Made by a program: the position numbers and the translations under genes. From a virus, in the IMG/VR virus record IMGVR_UViG_3300010397_000029, positions 1-41,227 of that record: 41,227 bases of DNA. One strand, given 5' to 3'. The notes under the pieces were generated by a model. The model made no database searches. It worked only from the letters and a program-made list of their open reading frames with translations, and was not told the origin of the DNA. This document shows positions 1 to 7,865 of the stretch, piece after piece (position 1 is the first letter of the stretch; every line of letters begins with the position of its first letter).

Positions 1-123
1 CACTCCACGCGCTCCGACTGGCCGTCTGTGAACGTGACGAGCTCGCGACTCTCGCGCACGGTATACCAGTAGTCCACGACTCGGACCATGCGCGTCTCGC
101 CGTCCGTGTGGAACCACTCCGAG
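1..123. repeat. Direct terminal repeat, left copy
   Basis: Bases 1-123 are identical to bases 41105-41227. Both copies lie inside the portal gene and the reading frame continues across the join. This is what an assembler gives for a circular or circularly permuted molecule; it is too short and too internal to a gene to be assumed a true physical end. Confidence 0.97.
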
Positions 124-818
124 CGCTCATCGCCGAGCGTGCGCCACTGCTCGTCGGAACAGTCGCACATCTCGTTCTTCTGGTTCTTCCGCTTGGGATG
201 CTCCGCAACGTAGGCGTCCCACGGCAGGTCCGTCGCGACGAACCACCACTCCGCATCCGACCCGTCTGGCTGTTCGCGCGCGGGGTCGCCCGTCACGCAT
301 GCCTGGTTATAGAAGCGGTTGACGAAGATTTCCTGGTCGTTCGTCTTGCCCGGCACGTAGCGCGTCATCACGCCGTAGTAGCCGGACCCGGCAATCACGG
401 CGCGCGAGAACGCCCACGTCCGCGCGTCCGCGGCTTTTGACTCGCGCTGGATGCGACGCGTCAGCCCTTCGCGCAGCTTGATTTCCGTCTCGTCGATCGG
501 CTCGGCTACGTCGCCGAAGTCGTCGGCCGGCACGATCGAGATGCCCATGTCCGACTGGCGCTCGCCGTTCAGCACCTGCTGAATCGGGGGCCGCGTCTTG
601 TTGATGGTGATCATCGGCCGCGCCGGCACGGGCGGCATCCCGTTCTGTGCGGCTTGCCCCTTGCGGATGTTCTTCACATCCTCCGGCCACTGCTCGCCGT
701 TGTAGAACGCGATGTCCTCGAGCTCGCGCTTGGTCTGCTTCGACTTGGCCTCTTGTCCGAGCTTGAAGCGGTCGCGGGCGAGTTGGAGGAATTTCTTCGT
801 GGCGGCGGATGCGGGCAT
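1..818 (-). CDS. Portal protein, N-terminal part (gene continues at 41227)
   Basis: This is the start of a P22-type portal protein, the dodecameric ring at the packaging vertex through which DNA enters and leaves the head. The ATG at 818 begins MPASAATKKFLQLARDRFK. A conserved early stretch reads FYNGEQWP, then RPMITINKTRPPIQQVLNGE, which is typical of P22-like portals. The frame runs off the window at base 1 and continues, through the 123-bp repeat, into the part at 39613-41227; the joined protein is 769 residues, close to P22 gp1 (725). It starts 3 nt after the stop of the gene at 822. Family assignment rests on these motifs and on its place between terminase and scaffold genes. Confidence 0.9.
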   Translation of the reverse strand, partial: MPASAATKKFLQLARDRFKLGQEAKSKQTKRELEDIAFYNGEQWPEDVKNIRKGQAAQNGMPPVPARPMITINKTRPPIQQVLNGERQSDMGISIVPADDFGDVAEPIDETEIKLREGLTRRIQRESKAADARTWAFSRAVIAGSGYYGVMTRYVPGKTNDQEIFVNRFYNQACVTGDPAREQPDGSDAEWWFVATDLPWDAYVAEHPKRKNQKNEMCDCSDEQWRTLGDERSEWFHTDGETRMVRVVDYWYTVRESRELVTFTDGQSERVE

Positions 819-821
819 GTC

Positions 822-1160
822 TCAGCGTCCGAGGAACAGCCAGCGGAGACGGGCAAGGAAGGACGCGCCGATGGCGAGGCGCACGGCCTGCCGCGCTTCT
901 GCATCTCGGAACGGATACGTGTCGGTGTCGATATCGTATCCAAGGACAGGGACGATGGTGCCGACGCGTCTGTCGGCGCGCAGCCACTCCGAAAGCCCAT
1001 CGATCCGCTTCTGCACCTCGTGCAACTGCTGCGTGTGCTGGTTCAGCACAAACGCGTGATGCGCGAGCGCGACGCCCTGCTGCTCGATTTCGCTGACCGC
1101 TTCCACGCCGACCGCGCGGCGGAGATCGCGGCGTCTGATGCGCTCGGAGGCTTCACTCAT
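822..1160 (-). CDS. Hypothetical protein, possible C-terminal membrane anchor
   Basis: A 112-residue protein of unknown function. The start at 1160 is chosen because its ATG overlaps the TGA of the upstream gene (ATGA); an in-frame ATG five codons earlier would add MEHAR. The middle (HHAFVLNQHTQQLHEVQKRI) looks helical and could form a coiled coil. The end (VRLAIGASFLARLRWLFLGR) is hydrophobic and basic and could sit in a membrane. It lies between the coat-domain paralogue and the portal gene in the packaging cluster, so it may be a minor virion or packaging factor; that is inference from position only. Confidence 0.7.
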   Translation of the reverse strand: MSEASERIRRRDLRRAVGVEAVSEIEQQGVALAHHAFVLNQHTQQLHEVQKRIDGLSEWLRADRRVGTIVPVLGYDIDTDTYPFRDAEARQAVRLAIGASFLARLRWLFLGR

Positions 1161-1558
1161 GCGGGCATGCTCCACTCCACCGCGACGGGGATTTCCTTGC
1201 CGGTGAATAGCGGTTGGACGGTGTGCCTACCGCTGAATCGATTCACGTTGCGATACGGACCCGCATCGATCGGGCGCGGACAGAGCAGAGAAACCGGCAC
1301 GTCGCCATACGATACATCTGATGTGATCACGAATTGCTGGGTGTATGGCCGTTCTTCGCCAGTCATTGGATTGACCGCGAACACGCCACTGAGCGTAACG
1401 ATATCGCCCCGCGTAAGCGCCCACGACGACACCAACGACGGCTTCTCTGCCGGCAGGAAAATCGTCTTCGCTCCCGGCACCCATAGCAACCGCTCGGGAT
1501 CAAGCGCGAGTCCGGCGGCAGCAGTCGCGAGCGTGGCGAGAAAGGCGCGTCGGTTCAT
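1157..1558 (-). CDS. Coat-domain-like protein with Tat-type leader
   Basis: A 133-residue protein. The N-terminus MNRRAFLATLATAAAGLAL has a twin arginine followed by FL and a hydrophobic run, like a Tat signal or anchor; then PGAKTIFLP. From about residue 50 it reads GDIVTLSGVFAVNP, then QQFVITSDVS. The major coat protein at 36450-37673 has GDVFTLDGVYGINP and QQFVLTADVS in the same order and spacing, so the two are probably related. Only this domain of the coat is present. It lies just after the large terminase and is coupled to the next gene by ATGA. It may be a capsid decoration protein or an envelope-anchored relative; neither is shown. Confidence 0.8.
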   Translation of the reverse strand: MNRRAFLATLATAAAGLALDPERLLWVPGAKTIFLPAEKPSLVSSWALTRGDIVTLSGVFAVNPMTGEERPYTQQFVITSDVSYGDVPVSLLCPRPIDAGPYRNVNRFSGRHTVQPLFTGKEIPVAVEWSMPA

Positions 1559-1594
1559 GCGAATTGCCCCGCAGTATACACCCTACCCCCACCC

Positions 1595-2998
1595 TCAGCC
1601 CATCCACCCGTGCTCGCCCGTCACCATCGGCATCCGCGACTGGCGTTGGACGCGCGGCTTCGGCGGCGCGCTGCCGAAGTTCAACTCCAGATACTGCGTG
1701 CAGACCTGACCGTGCTCATACCAGCCGTCCGCCTTCGGCTTGCGGACTTGCTTGTTGCCCACGCTCACCATGTGCTCATCCCAGACGTAGCCGGCCTCAA
1801 AGCCGTCTGCGAGAAACAAGTCGAGCGTCGTCGCGGACTCGGAAATCGTCAGCCATCGCTCGGGATCACTGTTGATGGCGAAGGACTCCTGCCGATCCGC
1901 CGCGCGCCGTCGCATCTGTGCCGCAATCCGCTCGACGGCGGCCACGCGCATCGCCGGACTGTTGCTGTCCTGTTGATACACGGCGCGGATGCCCTTGGAC
2001 CGCAGCGTCTGCCCCATGTCCACGCCGATGGGATTCGACGCGCCCGCCGGGTCGCAGCACTCTTTCAGAGCGATCGGATCAGGGAACCACTGTGCGCGAT
2101 AGCGCAGCACGAGGTCGAGGAAGTCATCCAGGTAGAGCGACTGGCCGAGAATGCCGCCGAGATAGCGGACCTGACCGAGCGGCGACACCTGACGAAAAAT
2201 CGCGCACGGATGATGCTTGCCGAAGTCGAGGCCCATCTCCAGCGGTAGGCGTGGGTCATACGCGAGCTTGACCTCGTGCAGCGCCCGCACGAACGCGCCC
2301 TTGTAGACCGGCTCGCCCGTGACGTTCATGCCGCGCAAGCCGAGGATAGAACTGCGATGCTTCGCATGATCCGGCGGAAACGACTGGAGCGCCGCCTGCA
2401 ACAGCGCTGCGGGGAGGTTGTGCGCGTTATCGTGGATGCTGACGGCGTAGTAGCGACGATTTGGGATGCTGTTATTCGAGGGAAACTGCTTCGCCAACCA
2501 ATGCGTCACGTTCGGCGGATTAGGACTAAAAATCAACTGGTGCGGAAAGCCTGGTTGCCGTAGGCGCAAGCGCAGCTCAAGACTAAAGTCCTCCGGCAAC
2601 TCCTCCGTCTGGTCGTTGTAGATGCGAGCCACGCCCATGCCGCGCATCTTCGAGTAGCGAGAGAGCGCGTCTGGAGACTTCAGGCCGTAACTGAACGCTT
2701 TTGATCCGTTCGGGAACTCATACGCGAGTTCCTTGGCGTTCCAGCGGGGAATACAACCGGCCTCTTGGCAGACCTGCTCAAACGCGGGGCGGACCTTCGT
2801 CTGTGTCTCTCCGTCGCCGTAGCGTCCAATCCAGCCGTGAATGCCTGGCATCTCTTGATACGAGTTGAATTCCTTCCAACAGCACGCGGTCGTTTTGCCA
2901 GAAGACAGCGCTCCTTCAAGGTCGATTTCAGGCGTCTCGTCGCGCATGAAATCGCCGATCGGCTTGCGCCAGCGCATCGTGACTTCGCGCTCGGTCAC
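1595..2998 (-). CDS. Terminase large subunit (packaging ATPase/nuclease)
   Basis: A 467-residue packaging motor that docks on the portal, pumps DNA using ATP and cuts the concatemer. The Walker A-like loop GALSSGKTT is at about residues 29-37, a Walker B-like stretch ARIYNDQTEE at about 124-133, and SPNPP (coupling motif region) at about 158. The nuclease domain has GLDFGKHH (Asp at about 258) and ECCDPAG (Asp at about 316), as expected for the RNase-H fold. The start is GTG at 2998, because the preceding gene ends in TGA overlapping it (GTGA); an in-frame ATG seven codons on is an alternative. Position beside portal, scaffold and coat agrees with a P22-like packaging cluster. Confidence 0.94.
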   Translation of the reverse strand: MTEREVTMRWRKPIGDFMRDETPEIDLEGALSSGKTTACCWKEFNSYQEMPGIHGWIGRYGDGETQTKVRPAFEQVCQEAGCIPRWNAKELAYEFPNGSKAFSYGLKSPDALSRYSKMRGMGVARIYNDQTEELPEDFSLELRLRLRQPGFPHQLIFSPNPPNVTHWLAKQFPSNNSIPNRRYYAVSIHDNAHNLPAALLQAALQSFPPDHAKHRSSILGLRGMNVTGEPVYKGAFVRALHEVKLAYDPRLPLEMGLDFGKHHPCAIFRQVSPLGQVRYLGGILGQSLYLDDFLDLVLRYRAQWFPDPIALKECCDPAGASNPIGVDMGQTLRSKGIRAVYQQDSNSPAMRVAAVERIAAQMRRRAADRQESFAINSDPERWLTISESATTLDLFLADGFEAGYVWDEHMVSVGNKQVRKPKADGWYEHGQVCTQYLELNFGSAPPKPRVQRQSRMPMVTGEHGWMG

Positions 2999-3435
2999 GA
3001 CTTCGGAGGCTCCGTCTCGTAGACGTGCTTGACGACCGTCGTGCCCTGAATGTCGTGCTTGATCGTGTCGCCGAGCACCTGCCGCCCCTTCAAGATCGCG
3101 ATCTTATCCTTCGTGTCGCCGTGGTGAACGACGTCGAGCATCATGCGCGCTGCGTGGGCGTCGGCAATCTGGCCGGCGAGGAGCTTTGTGTCCTTCGTCA
3201 GCAGCCGCATGTAGCGCGCGACGAGCGCCACGCTGCCGGGCCACGACGCATAGCACGGGCGGTCCTTCAGCGCCGTGAACATCTCCAGCGGCTCGCTGAT
3301 GCCGTCCTCGATGTGCTCGAGGATGTGCCGGCAGATTTGCTCCTCGAACCACTGGAAGCGCGGCTGGTCGCAGTTCTGGCAGTGCGTGTCGTGCGTCTGC
3401 TCGGACTGGCAGCGCGGGCAGATCCAGGGTTTCAT
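2995..3435 (-). CDS. Possible terminase small subunit, zinc-ribbon N-terminus
   Basis: A 146-residue protein upstream of and overlapping the large terminase by GTGA. It opens MKPWICPRCQSEQ, followed by CQNC, a four-Cys zinc ribbon. The C-terminal part (DKIAILKGRQVLGDTIKHDI) is basic and helical and ends TTVVKHVYETE. The place just ahead of terL suggests the DNA-recognition subunit of the terminase, but no helix-turn-helix is obvious and many phages carry unrelated small genes here. The ATG at 3435 is preferred because the zinc ribbon begins at once; a TTG 18 codons upstream is also in frame. No clear Shine-Dalgarno is seen. Confidence 0.6.
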   Translation of the reverse strand: MKPWICPRCQSEQTHDTHCQNCDQPRFQWFEEQICRHILEHIEDGISEPLEMFTALKDRPCYASWPGSVALVARYMRLLTKDTKLLAGQIADAHAARMMLDVVHHGDTKDKIAILKGRQVLGDTIKHDIQGTTVVKHVYETEPPKS

Positions 3436-3570
3436 TGGACATGGACCGACATGGCGCGTTGATAGGCGACCACATCCAGAGATCGCCAATGTTCATGGTT
3501 GTTCTCGTGACGCCACACGTTGCGCTCAAGGACCCATCCATGGACCGAGCACCAGAACAATCGCATTTTT

Positions 3571-3598
3571 ATAGTATCGCCAACGTGAAAGCAGTCAG
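3571..3598 (-). promoter_or_regulatory. Possible sigma70-like promoter, leftward
   Basis: On the minus strand a CTGACT box is followed after 16 bases by TACTAT, about 135 bases before the start of the possible small terminase gene. Both boxes match four or five of six consensus bases. It would drive the packaging genes. Prediction by eye only. Confidence 0.35.
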
Positions 3599-3610
3599 CC
3601 ATGTCGCTGC

Positions 3611-3802
3611 TCAGTCTACACCGGGGCGCAAGAGGCCGCGATAGCCGCGCGCGTGTAGGCGCCTGTTCACGTCAGCGTCGAGTTGCGGCCACACCAACGC
3701 GAACGCGTCACGATGGAACTGCAATTGCGCGAACGGTCCCGGCATCATCCGCCGCGCCACCAGCCGTCGCCGCTTCGCCTTGAACCGCCGACGCTTATTC
3801 AT
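3611..3802 (-). CDS. Hypothetical basic protein
   Basis: A 63-residue protein beginning MNKRRRFKAKRRRLVARRMM, so about half of the first 20 residues are Arg or Lys, as in nucleic-acid-binding tails. The rest (FHRDAFALVWPQLDADVNRRL) shows no motif I recognise. The ATG overlaps the end of the upstream gene by 8 bases. Function unknown; retained because it fills the space between two genes, is on the same strand and is coupled to its neighbour. Confidence 0.5.
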   Translation of the reverse strand: MNKRRRFKAKRRRLVARRMMPGPFAQLQFHRDAFALVWPQLDADVNRRLHARGYRGLLRPGVD

Positions 3803-4049
3803 AGGGGCTCCCAGGCAACGATGCCAAGCGCGCCTCTACCTGAATCTGCGCCATCGTGACGCGCGACTGATCGGCGACCTGACGAGGCGACAGGCCGAGC
3901 TTGGCCCCGAGAGTATAGGCGAAGATAGCATCTTCGCACGCAATCACGGCGAGGGCTGAGGCGTGGGCTGGGCCGCGTTCATCATAGCAGTCGGTGAGCA
4001 CGTCCAGAACCGCCTGGACTCGCGCAAGGTGCGCGCGGTCAACAGCCAC
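3795..4049 (-). CDS. Hypothetical protein with possible HTH segment
   Basis: An 84-residue protein. The GTG at 4049 is chosen because it overlaps the last codons of the upstream gene (stop at 4039-4041); a longer in-frame extension would overlap that gene by 56 bases. Residues from about 50, LGLSPRQVADQSRVTMAQIQ, have the spacing of a helix-turn-helix, so a DNA-binding role is possible. A Cys-rich or catalytic motif is not seen. It is the middle gene of a small leftward trio downstream of the repeat array at 4.6-4.78 kb. Confidence 0.5.
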   Translation of the reverse strand: MAVDRAHLARVQAVLDVLTDCYDERGPAHASALAVIACEDAIFAYTLGAKLGLSPRQVADQSRVTMAQIQVEARLASLPGSPYE

Positions 4050-4572
4050 GTCCCACCTCCCGCAGCGCGGCGCGAGCGGCGGCGAGCGCATCATCGAATC
4101 GGCTGTCGCTGCCCATATTGTTGTTTGCCGACGCTACCAGCCCCTCCAGCGCCGCCGTGAGCGTGGACACACGCCCGCGACGGTCCAGATACCCCACGAA
4201 CGGCTCACCGTCATCCACGGCCCGAGCCTTCGTTTCCTCCACGCGCTGCGCAACATCCTCCGCGCTCAACCCGTCCGTCGCCATCGTCCACGCGAACTGA
4301 TGTCGTATCGGCGCGAAGCCATACAGCGGCGCGTGGTCATGCCCTAGGTCACGCACGAGCACGGCGATCATCTGACGCTTGAGCGCAGCAAGTTCAGCCG
4401 TGAGCGTGGCGATGGCGTCCGCGGCCTGCTTCAGCTCCGACGCATGATCCTTCTCGCGCGAACGCCACGCTAAGCCCTCCGCTAAGCCCTCCACAGCGCG
4501 CTGACGGGCCTCTTCCGTGTCGATCGATGGGCCGACCACGTGCGCCCGCAACCGCCTAACCAGCTCATCCAT
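4039..4572 (-). CDS. Hypothetical protein, coiled coil
   Basis: A 177-residue protein starting MDELVRRLRAHVVGPS. Residues 20-70 are Ala/Glu/Leu-rich with heptad-like spacing (ADAIATLTAELAALKRQM), so a coiled coil is likely. The rest has no motif I know. The start is well supported: AGGAGG lies five bases before the ATG. It is the first gene after the GTAACC repeat array and an AT-rich promoter-like stretch, so it may be an early protein controlled from that array. Confidence 0.7.
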   Translation of the reverse strand: MDELVRRLRAHVVGPSIDTEEARQRAVEGLAEGLAWRSREKDHASELKQAADAIATLTAELAALKRQMIAVLVRDLGHDHAPLYGFAPIRHQFAWTMATDGLSAEDVAQRVEETKARAVDDGEPFVGYLDRRGRVSTLTAALEGLVASANNNMGSDSRFDDALAAARAALREVGRGC

Positions 4573-4653
4573 GTGCGCCTCCTGAAATGTTACCGTGTAA
4601 CCGTGTAACCGATGTAACCACCGATCCTATGGAGCTTACCTGTGCGCGCGCTA

Positions 4654-4682
4654 TGTATATATATTAAAACTATCGGTTACAA
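4654..4682 (-). promoter_or_regulatory. Possible promoter inside the repeat array
   Basis: On the minus strand TTGTAA is followed after 17 bases by TATACA in the AT-rich core. The -35-like box overlaps one GGTTAC repeat, so a repeat-binding protein would block it. It would transcribe the gene starting at 4572. Confidence 0.35.
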
Positions 4683-4756
4683 CGGTTACAACGGTTACAT
4701 ATCTTTGGTTTCAACAACTTAAACGTAACCGAGATTTACGTGTAACCAAAAACATC

Positions 4757-4776
4757 GGTTCATGATGGCATGAACC
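4757..4776 (-). terminator. Hairpin at the 3' end of the primase gene
   Basis: GGTTCATG and CATGAACC form an 8-bp perfect stem with a 4-base loop. The stop codon of the VirE-like gene lies in the stem. On the minus strand five T residues follow after a short gap, so this may be a weak intrinsic terminator. Confidence 0.4.
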
Positions 4777-5971
4777 ATGCTTTCAGTGGATAGCCATTCC
4801 TGCGGACGGTTTGACGCTTCCACCCCGCGAGTCGCAAGATGCTCCCGACCCGGAGCTGCTCCACGCGGCCAATGTCGGCCTCGCGAAACTTCAAGGCGCT
4901 CGTGAGGACTTCGGTCGAGGTCACATCGCTCTTGAGACGGCACCAATCCAGCACCGTCGCTGTCCACGGATCTTCGACCTGTCGATCGGCCTGCGCCGCA
5001 CGGGCGGCCTCCCGCGGCACCTCCCACCAGGTGGCTTTAGCCTTGTAGAGCGCGACGGCCTCGGCATACCAGTCGTCGCGCCGCTGCGCGATGCCCGGAT
5101 GGTCGATTTCGCCACACCGCACCGGCCAGAACCGACGCAGGCCGGTGTCGTCGTTGCCCCAATCGTCTTGATTCGTGGTGCCGGCGAACACGCATTGCCG
5201 CGGGAAGTTTTGCGCGTGGCGGCCATAGCTCGGGCGGTATTTATCGACGGGATTGCTGATGATGGACTTGATTCGATTGCGGTCGGCTTTACTGAACGAC
5301 TCCATTTCGGGGATTTCAATCACCAGCGCACCGGGGAAGGATTGCTGAAAGTCTTTCGACATCACCGATTCGGTCGCGGCCATATACCAGTCGCCGCCGA
5401 GCGTGCGGAGTGCGCTGCTTTTCTTCACGCCTTGCTCGCCTTCGAACACCACCATCGTGTCGAGCTGGCAGCCTGGAGCATAAACACGAGCGACAGGACC
5501 AATGAAGAAATTCGCGCTGACGGCGCGGACGTATTCGCAGGATTGATGCGGCCCAAACTCCGCGCCCCAATACTCCTCGAAGGCAAACGCGATGCGCGGA
5601 ATCCCATCCCACACGAGCGCGTCGAAATATTCGCGAACGCAGTGACGCGGCGTCGCGCGCAACCGATGCGCGAGCACCGCGTGGACCATCGCGGGTGTCG
5701 CGTAGAGCAAGCCGATGCGCTCTTGCAGCCACATGCAGAGACCCGTATCGTCGTCGTCGCGCCATTGGCGCCCGTCCACGATGATCTTGTCAAGGAATTC
5801 ATCGTAGTGCGCGCCGCGCAGTAGCTCGAGCGAATGGTCGAGCGCGATGCCGATATTCGCGTGGGTGCTGTAGGGTTTCTGCTTGTCGTTGGCCGCGAGG
5901 TTCCACGCCGCAACGGCGTTGTGCGGCGTGATAGCCGTGCGGAATTTCGCGTTGGGATCAGACGCGCTCAT
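4760..5971 (-). CDS. VirE-family primase/helicase-like ATPase
   Basis: A 403-residue P-loop ATPase of the VirE / D5-like group, which acts in phage and plasmid replication initiation. The nucleotide-binding loop EGEQGVKKSS is at about 177-186, the Walker B-like strand LVIEIPEME at about 216-224, and the sensor-like FAGTTNQDDW at about 262-270; a region ending RRFWPVRC follows. This order is typical of VirE proteins (usually 400-800 aa). No zinc-binding primase domain is seen at the N-terminus. The ATG at 5971 is chosen; a GTG 12 codons earlier is possible. It ends beside the iteron-like array, which fits a role in origin melting. Confidence 0.85.
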   Translation of the reverse strand: MSASDPNAKFRTAITPHNAVAAWNLAANDKQKPYSTHANIGIALDHSLELLRGAHYDEFLDKIIVDGRQWRDDDDTGLCMWLQERIGLLYATPAMVHAVLAHRLRATPRHCVREYFDALVWDGIPRIAFAFEEYWGAEFGPHQSCEYVRAVSANFFIGPVARVYAPGCQLDTMVVFEGEQGVKKSSALRTLGGDWYMAATESVMSKDFQQSFPGALVIEIPEMESFSKADRNRIKSIISNPVDKYRPSYGRHAQNFPRQCVFAGTTNQDDWGNDDTGLRRFWPVRCGEIDHPGIAQRRDDWYAEAVALYKAKATWWEVPREAARAAQADRQVEDPWTATVLDWCRLKSDVTSTEVLTSALKFREADIGRVEQLRVGSILRLAGWKRQTVRRNGYPLKAWFMPS

Positions 5972-6102
5972 ACGCGCGTCGGCTGTTCTGGTGTCAACAC
6001 ATCGCACCCCTGACTAGGTGAAAGAGCGTCGGGCCACGGCCGCGAGTCAGCACGGACGTGCGCGCGAGCGAGGCCGGCCAGCCCGCCCGACGTAGCGATA
6101 TT

Positions 6103-6456
6103 CTATCGCAGCCACGGCGCGAGCGCTATCTCCGCGTCGGACTCGGAGCGCGCAACACAGACGATCCCGCCGTGAGACTGCACGACCTTGAGGAATTGCT
6201 GCTGTTCTGGACGGAGGCGGCCATCGGCGCTCTTGCACTCGATCGCCAGGAACACGGCTATAGTGCGCCCAACGTGTTCCGGCTGGATGATTACCGGCAC
6301 GTAGCCGATGAGATCCGAGCTGCCGACGCAGAGGCCGTATTGCACCCATCGCCCGCGTCGGTCTTGCAGACGGCCGACGTTGTTCCGGAAAATCCGTGCG
6401 CCGAGTTGCGATACGCGGATGAGAAGACGGCTGAGAAGCGCGGTTTCAGATGCCAT
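6103..6456 (-). CDS. VRR-NUC nuclease
   Basis: A 117-residue stand-alone VRR-NUC domain, a PD-(D/E)XK nuclease fold; phage members cut branched DNA such as Holliday junctions. Visible motifs are ETALLSRLLIRV at the start, NNVGR near 25-29, GSSDLIG at 45-51 (catalytic Asp) and AIECKS at 71-76 (Glu and Lys of the active site), then EQQQFLKVV and the closing GGI..ARS. The size is that of the isolated domain. It sits between two helicase genes in the replication/recombination block. Bases 5972-6102 downstream hold no gene that I can support. Confidence 0.9.
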   Translation of the reverse strand: MASETALLSRLLIRVSQLGARIFRNNVGRLQDRRGRWVQYGLCVGSSDLIGYVPVIIQPEHVGRTIAVFLAIECKSADGRLRPEQQQFLKVVQSHGGIVCVARSESDAEIALAPWLR

Positions 6457-6479
6457 GCAGGATGCCTCACAAATCGATT

Positions 6480-7865
6480 CTATTGACTTGTGGCGCTTCG
6501 TAACCCAGCGCCCCTACGCCTAGCCGTCCATCGATACCACGCCCATCCCGAGGCGTATTTCATCTCTTTCGCGAGGTCTTGCCAGTCCTGCAGCGTCCGG
6601 CATTGCGCTTCACGCTCGTGCAACCGCGCGCGCAGCTCGGTGAGGTTGGCTTCGACGAGCACGCCATCTGTCTGCTCGACCTTGCGCTCCTTGCGTGGGA
6701 ACGCCGCACCGCAGGCCGCACATACCCGCGCCCCCGGCGGCGACACCGCGAAGCACTCGGCGCAGCGGCGGCCCGTCGCGGTCTCTCTCGGTGTCTTCGT
6801 CTCGCCCTTCAGCGACCACTGCCGATCCTCATCGGGCAGGCCGTGCCGCGTCCAGTTGCCGACGTGATCGAAGATGCGGACGGCGGCCTTGCCGGGCGCG
6901 GGACGTAAGCCCCGTCCGCATTGCTGGAGGTAGAGACCGAGACTATCGGTGGGACGGAGCAGAAAGACGGCATCGACGGCCGGCACGTCGAGACCTTCGC
7001 CGAAGAGATCGACATTGCAGAGCACGCGCAGTGATCCCGCGCGAAAGGCCGCCATCGCGCGCTTGCGCTCGTCTGTTGGCGTTTCGCCATCGACGTGGGC
7101 TGCAGGGATGCCCGCTGCGGTGAACGCGTCTGCGAGCGCGCGTGAGGCGTCGAGCGACCAGACGAACACGAGCGCGCGACCGCCCGCAGCGTCCTGCTGA
7201 TACGTCGCGACGGCATCACCCACGACGGTGGAGCTGTTCATCGCTGTGGCGACTTCGGCGCGGTTGAAGTCCCCAGCCACATGGTGCATACGCGCCGTGC
7301 TCACGGTCCCAGGCGCGTAGAGGCGATACGGCGAGAGGTAGCCGTCCGCGATGAGCTGCGCGACCGTGGGGCCGAGCAGGAGTCGATCGAAGTAGTCGCC
7401 GAGGCCCTTCCCGTCGAGCCGCTGCGGTGTGGCGGTCAACCCGAGCTGATGCGCCTGCGGCACGGCCGCAGCGATCGCCGCCCACGACTTGGATGGGACG
7501 TGGTGGCATTCGTCCCAGACAAGGAGGTCCGGCTTGGGTAGTGTGCTCATGCGCCGCTTCAGGCTGCCGACAGAGCACACTTGCACGGGTGCTGAGGCGT
7601 CGGTGGGATAGCCTGCGGCGACGATGCCGGTGTGAATGTCCGCCGCGTCCACGAACGTCTGGACGGCCTGCTCAAGCAATTCCTTGCGGTGGACGCAGAA
7701 CCAGGCGCGCTTGCCGCGTGCCGCCGCGGATGCGAGCATGTGCGCGACCAGCACGGTTTTCCCCGCGCCGGTCGGGCACTGGATGAGCAGCCGCTTGCAG
7801 CCCTGCCGCAGGACGCTGCGCGCCTGGTCGACGAGCGCGTGCTGGTAAGGGCGGAGTTGAAGCAT
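6480..7865 (-). CDS. RadD-like SF2 DNA helicase
   Basis: A 461-residue superfamily 2 helicase. In order: PTGAGKT (Walker A, 31-37), WDECHH (motif II, 117-122), LTATP (motif III, 143-147), a second RecA-like domain with NVDLFGEGLDVP (motif V, 284-294), and QQCGRGLRP (motif VI, 314-322). A four-Cys zinc cluster follows (CAEC at 368 and CAAC at 382). This architecture matches YejH/RadD-type helicases of bacteria and phages, which act in replication-fork or recombination repair. Its ATG directly follows the TAA of the next gene upstream (TAAATG). Confidence 0.9.
   Translation of the reverse strand: MLQLRPYQHALVDQARSVLRQGCKRLLIQCPTGAGKTVLVAHMLASAAARGKRAWFCVHRKELLEQAVQTFVDAADIHTGIVAAGYPTDASAPVQVCSVGSLKRRMSTLPKPDLLVWDECHHVPSKSWAAIAAAVPQAHQLGLTATPQRLDGKGLGDYFDRLLLGPTVAQLIADGYLSPYRLYAPGTVSTARMHHVAGDFNRAEVATAMNSSTVVGDAVATYQQDAAGGRALVFVWSLDASRALADAFTAAGIPAAHVDGETPTDERKRAMAAFRAGSLRVLCNVDLFGEGLDVPAVDAVFLLRPTDSLGLYLQQCGRGLRPAPGKAAVRIFDHVGNWTRHGLPDEDRQWSLKGETKTPRETATGRRCAECFAVSPPGARVCAACGAAFPRKERKVEQTDGVLVEANLTELRARLHEREAQCRTLQDWQDLAKEMKYASGWAWYRWTARRRGAGLRSATSQ

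Larger units (their letters stand above)
4589..4776. other. GTAACC/GGTTAC repeat array, candidate replication origin
   Basis: The hexamer GTAACC occurs at 4597, 4605 and 4614 (a variant GTTACC at 4589), spaced 8-9 bases. On the other side of an AT-rich core (4652-4670) its reverse, GGTTAC, occurs at 4675, 4684 and 4693, spaced exactly 9. GTAACC occurs again at 4725 and 4742. Regular short iterons flanking an AT-rich tract, beside a primase/helicase gene, are the usual layout of a phage or plasmid origin. The same array overlaps a promoter-like sequence, so it could instead, or also, be an operator. Confidence 0.6.

Noticed and set aside
4589-4776. GTAACC repeats as a CRISPR array
   Set aside because: Repeats are only 6 bases with 2-3 base gaps and lie in both orientations; no spacers or cas genes.
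5972-6102. A small gene or promoter between VRR-NUC and VirE genes
   Set aside because: Only GC-rich sequence with short palindromes and an isolated TAGAAT without a -35; no frame with a ribosome site.
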